Shown piece after piece: positions 1 to 6,180 of a stretch of DNA of 8,024 bases. Numbering within the stretch: the first letter of the stretch is position 1; each line of letters begins with the position of its first letter. The translations under genes and the position numbers were made by a program. Under the pieces are notes generated by a model. It was not told the DNA's origin. It made no database searches and was given only the letters and a program-made list of their open reading frames with translations. The DNA is from Rhizobiaceae bacterium (GTDB lineage Bacteria > Pseudomonadota > Alphaproteobacteria > Rhizobiales > Rhizobiaceae). The stretch spans positions 1 to 8,024 of the forward strand of contig JACMIV010000223.1 in NCBI GenBank assembly GCA_014380965.1, written 5' to 3'.

Positions 1-196
1 AGGCGGAAAGCTGCGTGACATCCTTCAAGTAGATCGCAGCCATCAGCAGCACCGCCGACAGCGCCAGATTCACGGCGATCAGAATATCGACGAGAAACGT
101 CGGCAGCGGCAGGATCATCATGAAGATGATGCACACCAGGAGGACGGCGAGGATCAGATCGTTCCGGCCGGAGACCGCTATCAAGAAACGCTGCAC
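1..196 (-). CDS. sctV: SctV, T3SS inner-membrane export gate (partial, N-terminal 65 residues)
   Basis: The visible N-terminus reads (M)QRFLIAVSGRNDLILAVL, followed by a hydrophobic stretch containing FMMILPLPTFLVDILIAVN and then LLMAAIYLKDVTQLSA. The MMILPLP...LVDxLIAVN...LLM signature is the first membrane region of the LcrD/YscV/SsaV/FlhA family. This protein forms the nonameric export gate in the inner membrane, with a large cytoplasmic ring that receives chaperone-substrate complexes. Full-length members are about 700 residues, so more than 90% lies beyond the left edge. The start is GTG at 196-194: it is the only ATG/GTG/TTG in this frame after the upstream in-frame stop (TGA at 274-272), and GAGGGA sits six bases before it. 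The start RNDLILAVL... is closer to virulence-type SctV than to flagellar FlhA, and the neighbouring translocon genes agree. The gene follows gene 8 after 124 bp in the same direction and is probably co-transcribed. Confidence 0.93.
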   Translation of the reverse strand, partial: MQRFLIAVSGRNDLILAVLLVCIIFMMILPLPTFLVDILIAVNLALSAVLLMAAIYLKDVTQLSA

Positions 197-320
197 GGCC
201 GTTCCCTCGAACCCGCCATCGGGAACCGACGTTCTAGCATTCGCGGTCCGGCGAAGACACTCACGCCGGCATCATCCCCTGCGAAATGGCTAACGATGAT
301 CCCGCACATATCATGCCCGG
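197..320 (-). promoter_or_regulatory. Leader between the coiled-coil gene and sctV, with two dyads
   Basis: This 124-bp gap lies between the stop of the 492-residue gene and the GTG of sctV. In transcript orientation it holds CCGGCG (269-264), ten bases, then CGCCGG (253-248). A second pair is GTTCCC (226-221), fourteen bases, then GGGAAC (206-201). The second 3' arm contains most of the sctV Shine-Dalgarno GAGGGA (207-202). Neither is followed by a T-run, so they do not look like intrinsic terminators. Two tiny frames (starting at 314 and 240) have no convincing ribosome-binding site and are not called. I see no clear promoter. Control of sctV translation by folding is an inference. Confidence 0.3.
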
Positions 321-1799
321 TCATACCGCGACGCGCACGCGGCCGCCGACCTGTTGCGTGGCCGATCCGGGCAGTGCCGCCGGCTCCAGGTCGGCGGCGG
401 TCGACAGGAGATCGGCGAGGGACGTCATCAGGCCGAGAGCGAGGGCCTCTATCCGCCGAACCTGCCCGTCGGACGCCGCATCGAGCCGGGCGCGCAGGTC
501 GTCGTCCATCACCATCCGGCGGGCGGCCATATCGTCGAGGTTCTCGACGATCTTCTCGAAGGCGATCTCGATGCCGCCGTCCTCGCTCGAAGACTGCGTT
601 TCGTTCGCCTGGATCTCGGCGTTGAGCGAGGTCATTCGGCTGATCAGGGCGGACACGGCGAGGAACGAGATCGTGCGGAGGTCCTCGCGAGCGACGGCTT
701 CCTCGTTCCCGAGCGCGGCGACTGCGGCGGAGGCGGTGCCGAGATCCCGGGTCGCCCCGACCGAGACCGCCCCGTCGAAGCGCTGGCGCGTCTCCGACAG
801 CATCCGGACGTTGGCGTCGCGCGTCTCGGTCAGGCCGGCAACCCGTGCAAGGTCCGGCTCCGCCTTGGCAAGCTCGGCGTCGATGAGCGCCTGATACTTC
901 GCGACTTCCCCCGTGTAGTAGGTCACGTCGCTGCGGAAGGTGGAGATGGCAGTCTGCAAGGGGCCGATCTCAGCTTCCTTGGCAGCGATCTCCTCGCGAA
1001 TGCGCGGACCCTCCGTGACGCGCACATACTCCTTCCGGTCGTCCAAGTTCCTCTTGGTCAGCGTGAGCATGTCGTTCTCCGCCGTGTTCAGGCGCTCCTT
1101 CAGCGCAAGCACGTCGGGCCCCGATACGATCCCGTTGTCCGACAGGGCCTGCAGCTGCGATTTGATGCCGGCGATCTCCTGACCCGTCGACGCGATCGCC
1201 GCGGTCGTCTCGCCGATGCGGATCGACAACACGGCGGCCTGCTCCGGATCGTCCGGGGCGACGGCAAGGCGTGTCCTCAGATCGCCGATCTGGCTGTTCA
1301 GATTGTCGATGCGCGCTTCCTGCAGCCGGACGTTCGCCGAGTCGCGGGCGGCCGAGTTGATGGAGCTTGTGCCTCGCTCCGCGTTGAGGCCGCCGACCGT
1401 CGCTGCAAAGCCGTCGCGGGTTTGCGTCGCCTCGTTCTTCGCATCCTCCTTGCGGTTCACTTGGGCCTCGGCGCCGCCGATGTTGAATTGGTTGAGGAGT
1501 CCGGCGAAGACCGCAAGACGCGACACGGCGGTGTTCTTGCGGTTTTCGTCGATGCTCTTTTCGAGCGACAGCGACACTTCGGCAAGCATGGCCGCAAGGT
1601 CACCCATGGCGCGCGGGCTGCGAAGGCCGAGGAGTTCGAAGCTGTTCGAGCTGCCCGGCGTCGCAGCCAGCCACAGGGGCTTGTAGCCCGGAGACTTGAC
1701 GGTGATCGTCGTCGCATCGACCGTCGTCTGAACCTGCACTTGGCCAGGATTAGGCTGCAGAATTGGTGCGACCGGCAGGCTCGGGACGATCGACGACAT
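321..1799 (-). CDS. Unrecognised 492-residue coiled-coil protein, candidate T3SS-secreted protein
   Basis: I do not recognise this family by sequence. The N-terminus (MSSIVPSLPVAPILQPNPGQ, residues 1-20) is Pro/Ser/Val-rich and looks flexible, as in T3SS export signals. Residues 21-60 suggest beta strands, 65-110 are helical (LAAMLAEVSLSLEKSI...), and about 115-345 are rich in heptad-like Glu/Lys/Arg/Leu patterns typical of long coiled coils (for example LQEARIDNLNSQIGDLRTRL near 159-178). Residues 410-470 form another helical part. There is no signal peptide and no clear membrane segment; only FLAVSALI near 379-386 is hydrophobic. The frame is open upstream to 1949, but ATG 1799 is preferred because GGAG lies seven bases before it and the upstream 50 residues are Arg/Pro-rich noise. 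It sits between chaperone/translocon genes and sctV. Possible roles are needle-tip protein, translocon partner or effector. Coding status is secure; function is open. Confidence 0.85.
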   Translation of the reverse strand: MSSIVPSLPVAPILQPNPGQVQVQTTVDATTITVKSPGYKPLWLAATPGSSNSFELLGLRSPRAMGDLAAMLAEVSLSLEKSIDENRKNTAVSRLAVFAGLLNQFNIGGAEAQVNRKEDAKNEATQTRDGFAATVGGLNAERGTSSINSAARDSANVRLQEARIDNLNSQIGDLRTRLAVAPDDPEQAAVLSIRIGETTAAIASTGQEIAGIKSQLQALSDNGIVSGPDVLALKERLNTAENDMLTLTKRNLDDRKEYVRVTEGPRIREEIAAKEAEIGPLQTAISTFRSDVTYYTGEVAKYQALIDAELAKAEPDLARVAGLTETRDANVRMLSETRQRFDGAVSVGATRDLGTASAAVAALGNEEAVAREDLRTISFLAVSALISRMTSLNAEIQANETQSSSEDGGIEIAFEKIVENLDDMAARRMVMDDDLRARLDAASDGQVRRIEALALGLMTSLADLLSTAADLEPAALPGSATQQVGGRVRVAV

Positions 1800-1958
1800 C
1801 TCAGCTCTCCATAGGCCGGGTTCATGGCAGGCGACTTGGCTGCCGGACCGTTTCCGACTTCTATTGTGATTGGGCCGCGGCGGAAGTGCCGAACGTGACT
1901 TCCCGCAATAGTCGGCGTTCCACGTGTGACCCCTGCGAGCGTCCGGCACGGGAGCCGC
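1800..1958 (-). promoter_or_regulatory. 159-bp leader before the coiled-coil gene, longest gap in the window
   Basis: This is the largest intergenic gap of an otherwise compact gene row, so it is the best internal place for a promoter or leader control element. It contains the nested dyad listed at 1854-1915 and a Shine-Dalgarno-like GGAG at 1810-1807 before ATG 1799. I see no convincing -35/-10 pair, hrp box or tts box. The only sigma-54-like trace is a GG-N10-GC spacing at 1890-1877, without the TT expected before the GC. Confidence 0.3.
1854..1915 (-). repeat. Nested inverted repeat in the leader of the coiled-coil gene
   Basis: In transcript orientation three arms occur in order: CCGA (1915-1912), CTATTG (1911-1906) and GGAAGT (1903-1898). 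After a ten-base loop come their complements in reverse order: ACTTCC (1887-1882), CAATAG (1866-1861) and TCGG (1857-1854). The pairing totals 16 bp, interrupted by a 2/15-base internal loop and a 3-base bulge. The inner stem can gain two more pairs (GC/GC) with one bulged G. No T-run follows. It could be an RNA stem-loop in the leader, or a 22-bp operator (GGAAGT-N10-ACTTCC) for a dimeric regulator. The function is not shown. Confidence 0.4.
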
Positions 1959-3482
1959 TTACACCCCGATCTTCGCCCGGCCCCCTGGGGTCTTGAGGCG
2001 AAGCTCCTCGGCTGCTTCCTCTTGGCGCCGCTCGATCTCCTGCCGGAACGCCTCCAGGAGGGCGCCGACATTCGTCATGATCACCGCGATGGCCTTCATG
2101 ATCCGCGAGCGGCGCTTTCGGTCGTCGAGCGCTTTCAACAACCTCGCGATATGCGCCCGGCTGAATCCGAGGCCGGCAAGGTACAGCAGGAGTTCCAGAT
2201 CGCTCTTGCTCAGCGTCTTGGCATTGGGAAACGTCGCGACGAAATCCCGAAGCGGCGCGCCTTCGATCGGGCGCGGCGGTGGCCACCCCGGGATCATGGC
2301 GGCGTTCAGAACGAACGAGGCGATGACGCCGGCCCGCTCGGCCGACGGCGGCAGCATCATGTCCTGATCGCCGAACCCGGCGGCGGCCAGGCGGCGGGTG
2401 AGCACTGCCGCATCGGACTCCCCGAGGCCGGTTGCCGGCACCGGAAACCCGAACGTGCCGTGCGCCGCTTCGGGCAGGTCGAGCGCCCGCTCGTCACCGA
2501 TGATCGTCTTGCCGTCCGCCTCCAGAGCTTGCGGCACGTCCGCCGGGGATGATGCCGTCAGGCCATCGACGGCGGCGCTATGGATCGAATTGTCAGCGCC
2601 GTATGCGGGCACCAAGGGACCCTCCGGGCGCGCGGGGCTCAACGGACCGTCCAAAGGTGCCTGGGTCGTTCCCGTATGAACACTGCTCTCGGCCCGGTCG
2701 ATCTCGGCCATCGACTGGGGCTCGTTCGTCGAACCAAGGGTTCCCGGCCCGGCTGGCGAAAACTTGGCTTCCTCCGACAGGGCCTTCACGGACACAGTTT
2801 CACCGGGCATCGGAGCTGCGGGGACGGGTCCGCGCACGACCGCGGCAGTCGCGAGGGAAGGCTCAAAGTCCGCCGAAGACCGCGCTGCGCCCGGTACGGC
2901 ATTGTCCCGTACTGGATCGTTCGCGACGTCCGCACCGGGAGCCCCCGCCGTCGTCCCGACTTCGCTGACGGTCGTCGTAGGCGGAGCGGAGGCGGATGCT
3001 GAGGGCGCCTGCCCGGGGCGGCTGAGCGAGGCGGCTTGCGGCACGCCGGCCTGCAAAAGGTGCCGCGCAGCAGCCCGGAATACCGCCTCGCTGGGGTCGG
3101 CCGGGTACTGATTGGAGCGCGCGGTGGCAAGCCGGCCCTCCACGACACGCTCACCTGATCCCGACTCTGCCCGATCGGCGCGGGTCAACGGAGCAAAGTC
3201 CGATCTCCGTCCTTCGATCGGAGGACGCAATCCGGCGAGCGTTGCGGCAGTCGCAGGCCTCTCCTCCTTCGCCGGTTGCGGCAGGAGGACGGGCGCCGCT
3301 TCCGGCATTACGGATGCCGGTCCGGAAACGGGCACAGCCGGCACCGGTACCGCCGCCGATGCCTTTCCCGCCGCCGTCGTCGGTCCCGCGTCCCGCCCGC
3401 CGCCGATATTGTCGCCGATCAGGCGCAGGAGGTCGGCCTGGTCGACGAGATGGCGCAGGCTGATCGTGAGGTCGGCGCTCAT
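1959..3482 (-). CDS. Unrecognised 507-residue Pro/Ala/Ser-rich protein with a helical C-terminal domain
   Basis: Family not recognised. Residues 1-25 (MSADLTISLRHLVDQADLLRLIGDN) form a short amphipathic helix. Residues 30-345 are low in aromatics and rich in Pro, Ala, Ser, Gly and Thr, so probably disordered. Residues 350-490 look folded and helical, with FVLNAAMIPGWPPPRPIEG (390-408), SDLELLLYLAGLGFSRAHIARLLK (427-450) and a charged tail helix (EAFRQEIERRQEEAAEEL, 477-494). No signal peptide or membrane anchor is seen. The ATG at 3482-3480 overlaps the TGA of the upstream TPR gene (ATGA, 3482-3479), suggesting translational coupling. The frame is open upstream to 3764, but that part lies inside the TPR gene and reads as Arg/Gly-rich noise. 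A needle-length ruler (SctP) is possible from the disordered-then-folded layout, but I cannot see the T3S4 motif. A secreted effector is equally possible. The preceding TPR gene may encode its chaperone. Confidence 0.85.
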   Translation of the reverse strand: MSADLTISLRHLVDQADLLRLIGDNIGGGRDAGPTTAAGKASAAVPVPAVPVSGPASVMPEAAPVLLPQPAKEERPATAATLAGLRPPIEGRRSDFAPLTRADRAESGSGERVVEGRLATARSNQYPADPSEAVFRAAARHLLQAGVPQAASLSRPGQAPSASASAPPTTTVSEVGTTAGAPGADVANDPVRDNAVPGAARSSADFEPSLATAAVVRGPVPAAPMPGETVSVKALSEEAKFSPAGPGTLGSTNEPQSMAEIDRAESSVHTGTTQAPLDGPLSPARPEGPLVPAYGADNSIHSAAVDGLTASSPADVPQALEADGKTIIGDERALDLPEAAHGTFGFPVPATGLGESDAAVLTRRLAAAGFGDQDMMLPPSAERAGVIASFVLNAAMIPGWPPPRPIEGAPLRDFVATFPNAKTLSKSDLELLLYLAGLGFSRAHIARLLKALDDRKRRSRIMKAIAVIMTNVGALLEAFRQEIERRQEEAAEELRLKTPGGRAKIGV

Positions 3483-4084
3483 CGGCGCGCTTCGGAGACG
3501 TCCGTCGCCCGCCGGCCCGCGAGCGCCTTCGCAAGCCGATCGGCCTCTCGCGCCAACTCCGGGGCCGTCTCCGGCGTTGCCAGTGCGCGGAACGCCGCGA
3601 GCCTTGTCTCCGCCTCGTCGAGCGCGCCGCGCCGGATCGCCAGTTCGCAAGCGTGAAACGCCGGGACTTCCCATTGCGGCCGCAGCCGGCGCGCCGTCCC
3701 GAACGCGAGCGCCGCGCCGTCCAGTTCCTCGCGCACCCGCATGCAGACCCCGAGACCGACCCAATAATCGGCATCCGCGGGATCGGCGACGCAGAGCGAG
3801 CGGAACAGGCCCTCGGCCTTGTCGGCCCGGCCGACGCCGAACCAGCGATGGGCGCTGGCATAGACGAACTCGCGCAGCTGCGGCGGGAAGCCGAGCGCTG
3901 CATCCATGTCGCGGCCCTCGCGGAGCCTGGCAAAGAACAACGTGCCGTCTATGCCCGAGGCCTTCAACGTCTCGCCGCAGAGCTCCTCGACCAGCGCCGC
4001 ATCCAGAGCCGAAAGGCCTAGAAAACCGCCCGTCGCGGCGTCGGCGGCGTGTGATCCTGGCAGTCCGTCAGGCGCGTCGTCCAT
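3479..4084 (-). CDS. SycD/LcrH-type TPR protein, third copy in the locus
   Basis: This 201-residue protein has a 20-residue flexible N-terminus, a helical segment (residues 25-75) and then tandem TPR-like helices. They are EFVYASAHRWFGVGRADKAEGLFRSLC (72-98), a second repeat with DADYWVGLGVCMRVREELDGAALAF (104-128), and a third with PAFHACELAIRRGALDEAETRL (141-162). The order 'small helix pair, GLG-C, A-E-L/A at the third repeat' matches class II T3SS chaperones such as LcrH/SycD, IpgC and PcrH, which hold translocators in the cytoplasm. It is longer than the usual 160-170 residues, with a C-terminal helical tail (174-201). The start ATG 4084 has AAGG five bases upstream. It lies 28 bp after the previous TPR gene and overlaps the next gene by four bases. 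Its client is unknown; the 507-residue protein encoded directly downstream is the obvious guess. Confidence 0.82.
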   Translation of the reverse strand: MDDAPDGLPGSHAADAATGGFLGLSALDAALVEELCGETLKASGIDGTLFFARLREGRDMDAALGFPPQLREFVYASAHRWFGVGRADKAEGLFRSLCVADPADADYWVGLGVCMRVREELDGAALAFGTARRLRPQWEVPAFHACELAIRRGALDEAETRLAAFRALATPETAPELAREADRLAKALAGRRATDVSEARR

Positions 4085-4112
4085 CCCGCCTTCGCTCCCC
4101 GATCATGCGGCA

Positions 4113-4601
4113 TCAGAGCGACGCCCGTGCCGCCGAAATCCGCTCCAGCAACATCGCCGCCTCGCCGCGCACGACATCGTGCCCGGACTGCTCGGCAAGA
4201 CCCAAAGCGTCGCCGAGATCCTGCTCGGCCTCGGCAATGCTGCCGATGTGAAGGCAACTGCGGCCCGACAGGAGGTAGCCGCGCGGATCCGAGGGGGCGA
4301 GCGCGATGACGGCGGACGCTGCCTGCAGCGCCATGTGGTGTTCACCCATGGCGCTGGCGCAATTGGCGAGACCAACCTGGAAATCCACCTCGGTCGGCTC
4401 GCAAAGAACGAGGACGGCGTAGAGGCGCATGGCCTCGCCGTGCTGGCCGCGGTTCAGGAGATTGCGCGCCACCGTGAGGCCGATCCGCAGGTCCTGTGTC
4501 TTCAGGCCGAGATCCTGACGCAGCTGTCCGCCGAGAAGCGCCTCGACCATGCCGGCGGGAGTGTCTGTGGGAGTCTCGGCGATCGCGTTCGAAACAGACA
4601 T
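4113..4601 (-). CDS. SycD/LcrH-type TPR protein, second copy in the locus
   Basis: This is a 162-residue protein, the usual size for LcrH/SycD chaperones. After an N-terminal flexible part (1-20) and a short helix, TPR-like helices appear at about 38-68 (LRIGLTVARNLLNRGQHGEAMRLYAVL), 72-102 (VDFQVGLANCASAMGEHHMALQAASAVI) and 106-136 (PRGYLLSGRSCLHIGSIAEAEQDLGDAL). Cytoplasmic chaperoning of a type III substrate is inferred from fold and context. The frame is open back to a TTG at 4679 that overlaps the upstream stop (TTGA). I prefer ATG 4601 because it gives the family length and the intervening 26 residues are Arg/Ser/Pro-rich. Its ribosome-binding site is weak (GAAAG seven bases upstream), so the start is uncertain. 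It diverges clearly from the other two TPR proteins here, so these are old paralogues rather than a fresh duplication. Confidence 0.8.
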   Translation of the reverse strand: MSVSNAIAETPTDTPAGMVEALLGGQLRQDLGLKTQDLRIGLTVARNLLNRGQHGEAMRLYAVLVLCEPTEVDFQVGLANCASAMGEHHMALQAASAVIALAPSDPRGYLLSGRSCLHIGSIAEAEQDLGDALGLAEQSGHDVVRGEAAMLLERISAARASL

Positions 4602-4675
4602 CGGAGGACTTTCGTTGTTCGAGAGGCTCGGAGCAATCGGCTCGGACGGCGAGCGGCGTCGTCGTCGCCCTTGGG

Positions 4676-5155
4676 TCAAGGCCTGAAAATGACAACCGGC
4701 TCGGCTGAAGGATGCATCGCAACTCTACTGCCAGGGGCGCTTTTCTCAAGACCCTTGAACTCCGGCGCATAGTATTCGACAAGACGCAGCGTGTCTTCGA
4801 TCTTTTTCACGAGACGGTCGATCCGCATCGTGGACAGTCGGTAGGCGGAGGTGGCGACGAGAGCCTGAGCGCCGGCCGGCGATGCCTTCAGATACACCCC
4901 GGCGTCACCGTCGATCAGAAGGCCGACATTGGTCTCGAGGACCCGGCGCACCTGCCGCGAGGCCTCCACGGGATCCGTCGACAGACGCCCCGCGACACCC
5001 TCGACGACGAGGAGACCGGTGCCGCTGTCGAAGAGATCGATCCCCATCCCCTCGATGCGAAGCCGGACGTGGCGCGGATCGACGATGCGTGGCTCCCCGA
5101 GCCGCAACTCGGCCCAGAGCATCCTGATCGCGGACGTGAAATCGTCGCGCTGCAT
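4676..5155 (-). CDS. Probable class I (CesT/Tir-type) T3SS chaperone
   Basis: This is a 159-residue protein. An N-terminal helix (MQRDDFTSAIRMLWAELRLG, 1-20) is followed by short beta-like segments (VRLRIEGMGIDLFDSGTGLLVVEGVAG, 30-56), a helix (DPVEASRQVRRVLETN, 61-76), more strands (VGLLIDGDAGVYLKAS, 77-92) and a C-terminal helix (STMRIDRLVKKIEDTLRLVEYY, 108-129). This alpha-beta-beta-beta-alpha-beta-beta-alpha order is that of dimeric CesT/SycE-type chaperones, which bind the N-terminal chaperone-binding region of effectors in the cytoplasm. Residues 130-159 form a tail. The call comes from secondary-structure pattern and context rather than a diagnostic motif. The start has AGGGG about eight bases upstream, and the gene begins 24 bp after the sctB stop. 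Its client is unknown; one of the large proteins encoded downstream is plausible. An unrelated small T3SS accessory protein remains possible. Confidence 0.68.
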   Translation of the reverse strand: MQRDDFTSAIRMLWAELRLGEPRIVDPRHVRLRIEGMGIDLFDSGTGLLVVEGVAGRLSTDPVEASRQVRRVLETNVGLLIDGDAGVYLKASPAGAQALVATSAYRLSTMRIDRLVKKIEDTLRLVEYYAPEFKGLEKSAPGSRVAMHPSAEPVVIFRP

Positions 5156-5179
5156 ACCGTTTCCCCTGCGTTCTTCCGG

Positions 5180-6142
5180 TCAGACCTTCGTCAAGGCACG
5201 CATCGCGTCGACTTCGGCTTCCTGCATCTCCTTGAGGAAGTTGATCAACTGCTTGATCATCTCGTCCATGGCCTGCTGGATTTCCTTCTTCTGGTCCCCG
5301 ACCTGCTGCTGATAGGTCGCTTCCGCCGCATCGCGAGCACCCTCGGCGTCAGCGGTCTTGGCGCCGGCCTGCATCATCGAATCCGTCGCGGTGCCGGCGA
5401 TCCTGAAACCCGTACCGACAGCCTCGCCGATCTGAGCGCTGGTCATCGCCTGTTGGGAGCGCGACTGGGCCAGGTTGAAGGAGACGTCGGCATTCTTCAG
5501 GGATCCGCTGATCTCGCTCTTCAGCTGCGGCGCGTCGAAGCCTGATTCGTTGACGGTGGCCATCGCCTTGTTGCTGGCTTTGGTGTCGGCCGCCGCGGAG
5601 GTCATCGACTTGATCTCGGCGCCCTGCTTGAATACCGACATGCCCGCCGAGATACCGGAGACCGCGGCGCTGATGCCCCCGAGAATGGCGTTCGCGAGAG
5701 CACCGGACTCCATCTTCGCGGCGGCGGCGTCCATCTGGGTCGCCTGGTCCATCAGTTGCGCTTTGGCGGCATCGCGCGCTGCCATGCGCTCGTCGAGCGC
5801 GTTCTGGCGCTGCTGGGTCGCAAACTCGATCATGGCACGGCCGAGGAACTTGGCGATGTCGCCGACGAAGGCCGTGACGGTCGAGGTCATTGCATCGACC
5901 GAACGGGCGGCCGTCTCCAGGCGATTGAGGGTCGCCGTCAGTTCCGCGGGCGTGTCGAGGTCGCCGGGCGCCAGATTTGCGACTTGGCTCAGGAACTCGC
6001 CGCGCGCCACGGGCGGCAGCGTATCGAGCTTCGCCTGGATCCCGGTCTGGACGCTGTCGGCCAGCGGCTTGCTGACGGTGACGGCCTGCGTCTGAGCATC
6101 GTAGAACGAACGCGGGATGAGATTGACGTCGGTGGTGATCAT
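5180..6142 (-). CDS. sctB: SctB, minor (hydrophilic-side) translocator of the YopD/PopD type
   Basis: This 320-residue protein has one hydrophobic Gly/Ala/Ile-rich segment (about 145-172, GALANAILGGISAAVSGISAGMSVF). Helical regions lie before it (65-140) and after it (205-265), and an amphipathic coiled-coil C-terminus covers about 267-318 (DQKKEIQQAMDEMIKQLINFLKEM). One membrane segment plus a C-terminal amphipathic helix, 300-320 residues, and position directly after an SctE-type gene are the hallmarks of SctB (YopD, PopD, EspB). These insert into the host membrane with SctE to form the translocation pore. There is no Sec signal; export would be by the T3SS itself. The start ATG 6142 has AGGA about nine bases upstream, and the gene lies 38 bp after sctE. 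Compared with YopD (about 306 residues, from memory) the size is normal, and no truncation is seen. The TPR protein at 7982-7419 is its likely chaperone. Confidence 0.87.
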   Translation of the reverse strand: MITTDVNLIPRSFYDAQTQAVTVSKPLADSVQTGIQAKLDTLPPVARGEFLSQVANLAPGDLDTPAELTATLNRLETAARSVDAMTSTVTAFVGDIAKFLGRAMIEFATQQRQNALDERMAARDAAKAQLMDQATQMDAAAAKMESGALANAILGGISAAVSGISAGMSVFKQGAEIKSMTSAAADTKASNKAMATVNESGFDAPQLKSEISGSLKNADVSFNLAQSRSQQAMTSAQIGEAVGTGFRIAGTATDSMMQAGAKTADAEGARDAAEATYQQQVGDQKKEIQQAMDEMIKQLINFLKEMQEAEVDAMRALTKV

Positions 6143-6180
6143 TGTCGTCTTCCTGAAAGGATTGCGTGGGGATCCGCGCG

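Noticed and set aside
264..314. Small frame of 16-17 codons in the sctV leader
   Set aside because: No credible ribosome-binding site and no recognisable product; it could only be supported by conservation or ribosome profiling.
354..1814. Long plus-strand open frame (486 codons) opposite the coiled-coil gene
   Set aside because: Its translation is Arg/Gly/Asp-rich without domain features and mirrors the third-position GC bias of the opposite gene, which has a good ribosome-binding site and a sensible coiled-coil product.
1877..1891. Sigma-54-like promoter (GG-N10-GC) before the coiled-coil gene
   Set aside because: Only the spacing matches; the TT before the GC element is CC, and such spacing is common in GC-rich DNA.
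1800..1949. N-terminal extension of the coiled-coil protein to 1949
   Set aside because: The added 50 residues are Arg/Pro/Ser-rich, and a Shine-Dalgarno sequence sits just before the downstream ATG at 1799.
3483..3764. N-terminal extension of the Pro/Ala-rich protein to 3764
   Set aside because: It would lie fully inside the TPR gene in another frame, and it reads as Arg/Gly-rich noise; ATG 3482 forms a classic ATGA overlap.
3112..4251. Plus-strand open frame of 379 codons across two genes
   Set aside because: Extremely Arg/Pro/Ser-rich product spanning the boundary of two well-supported minus-strand genes; typical GC-rich antisense artefact.
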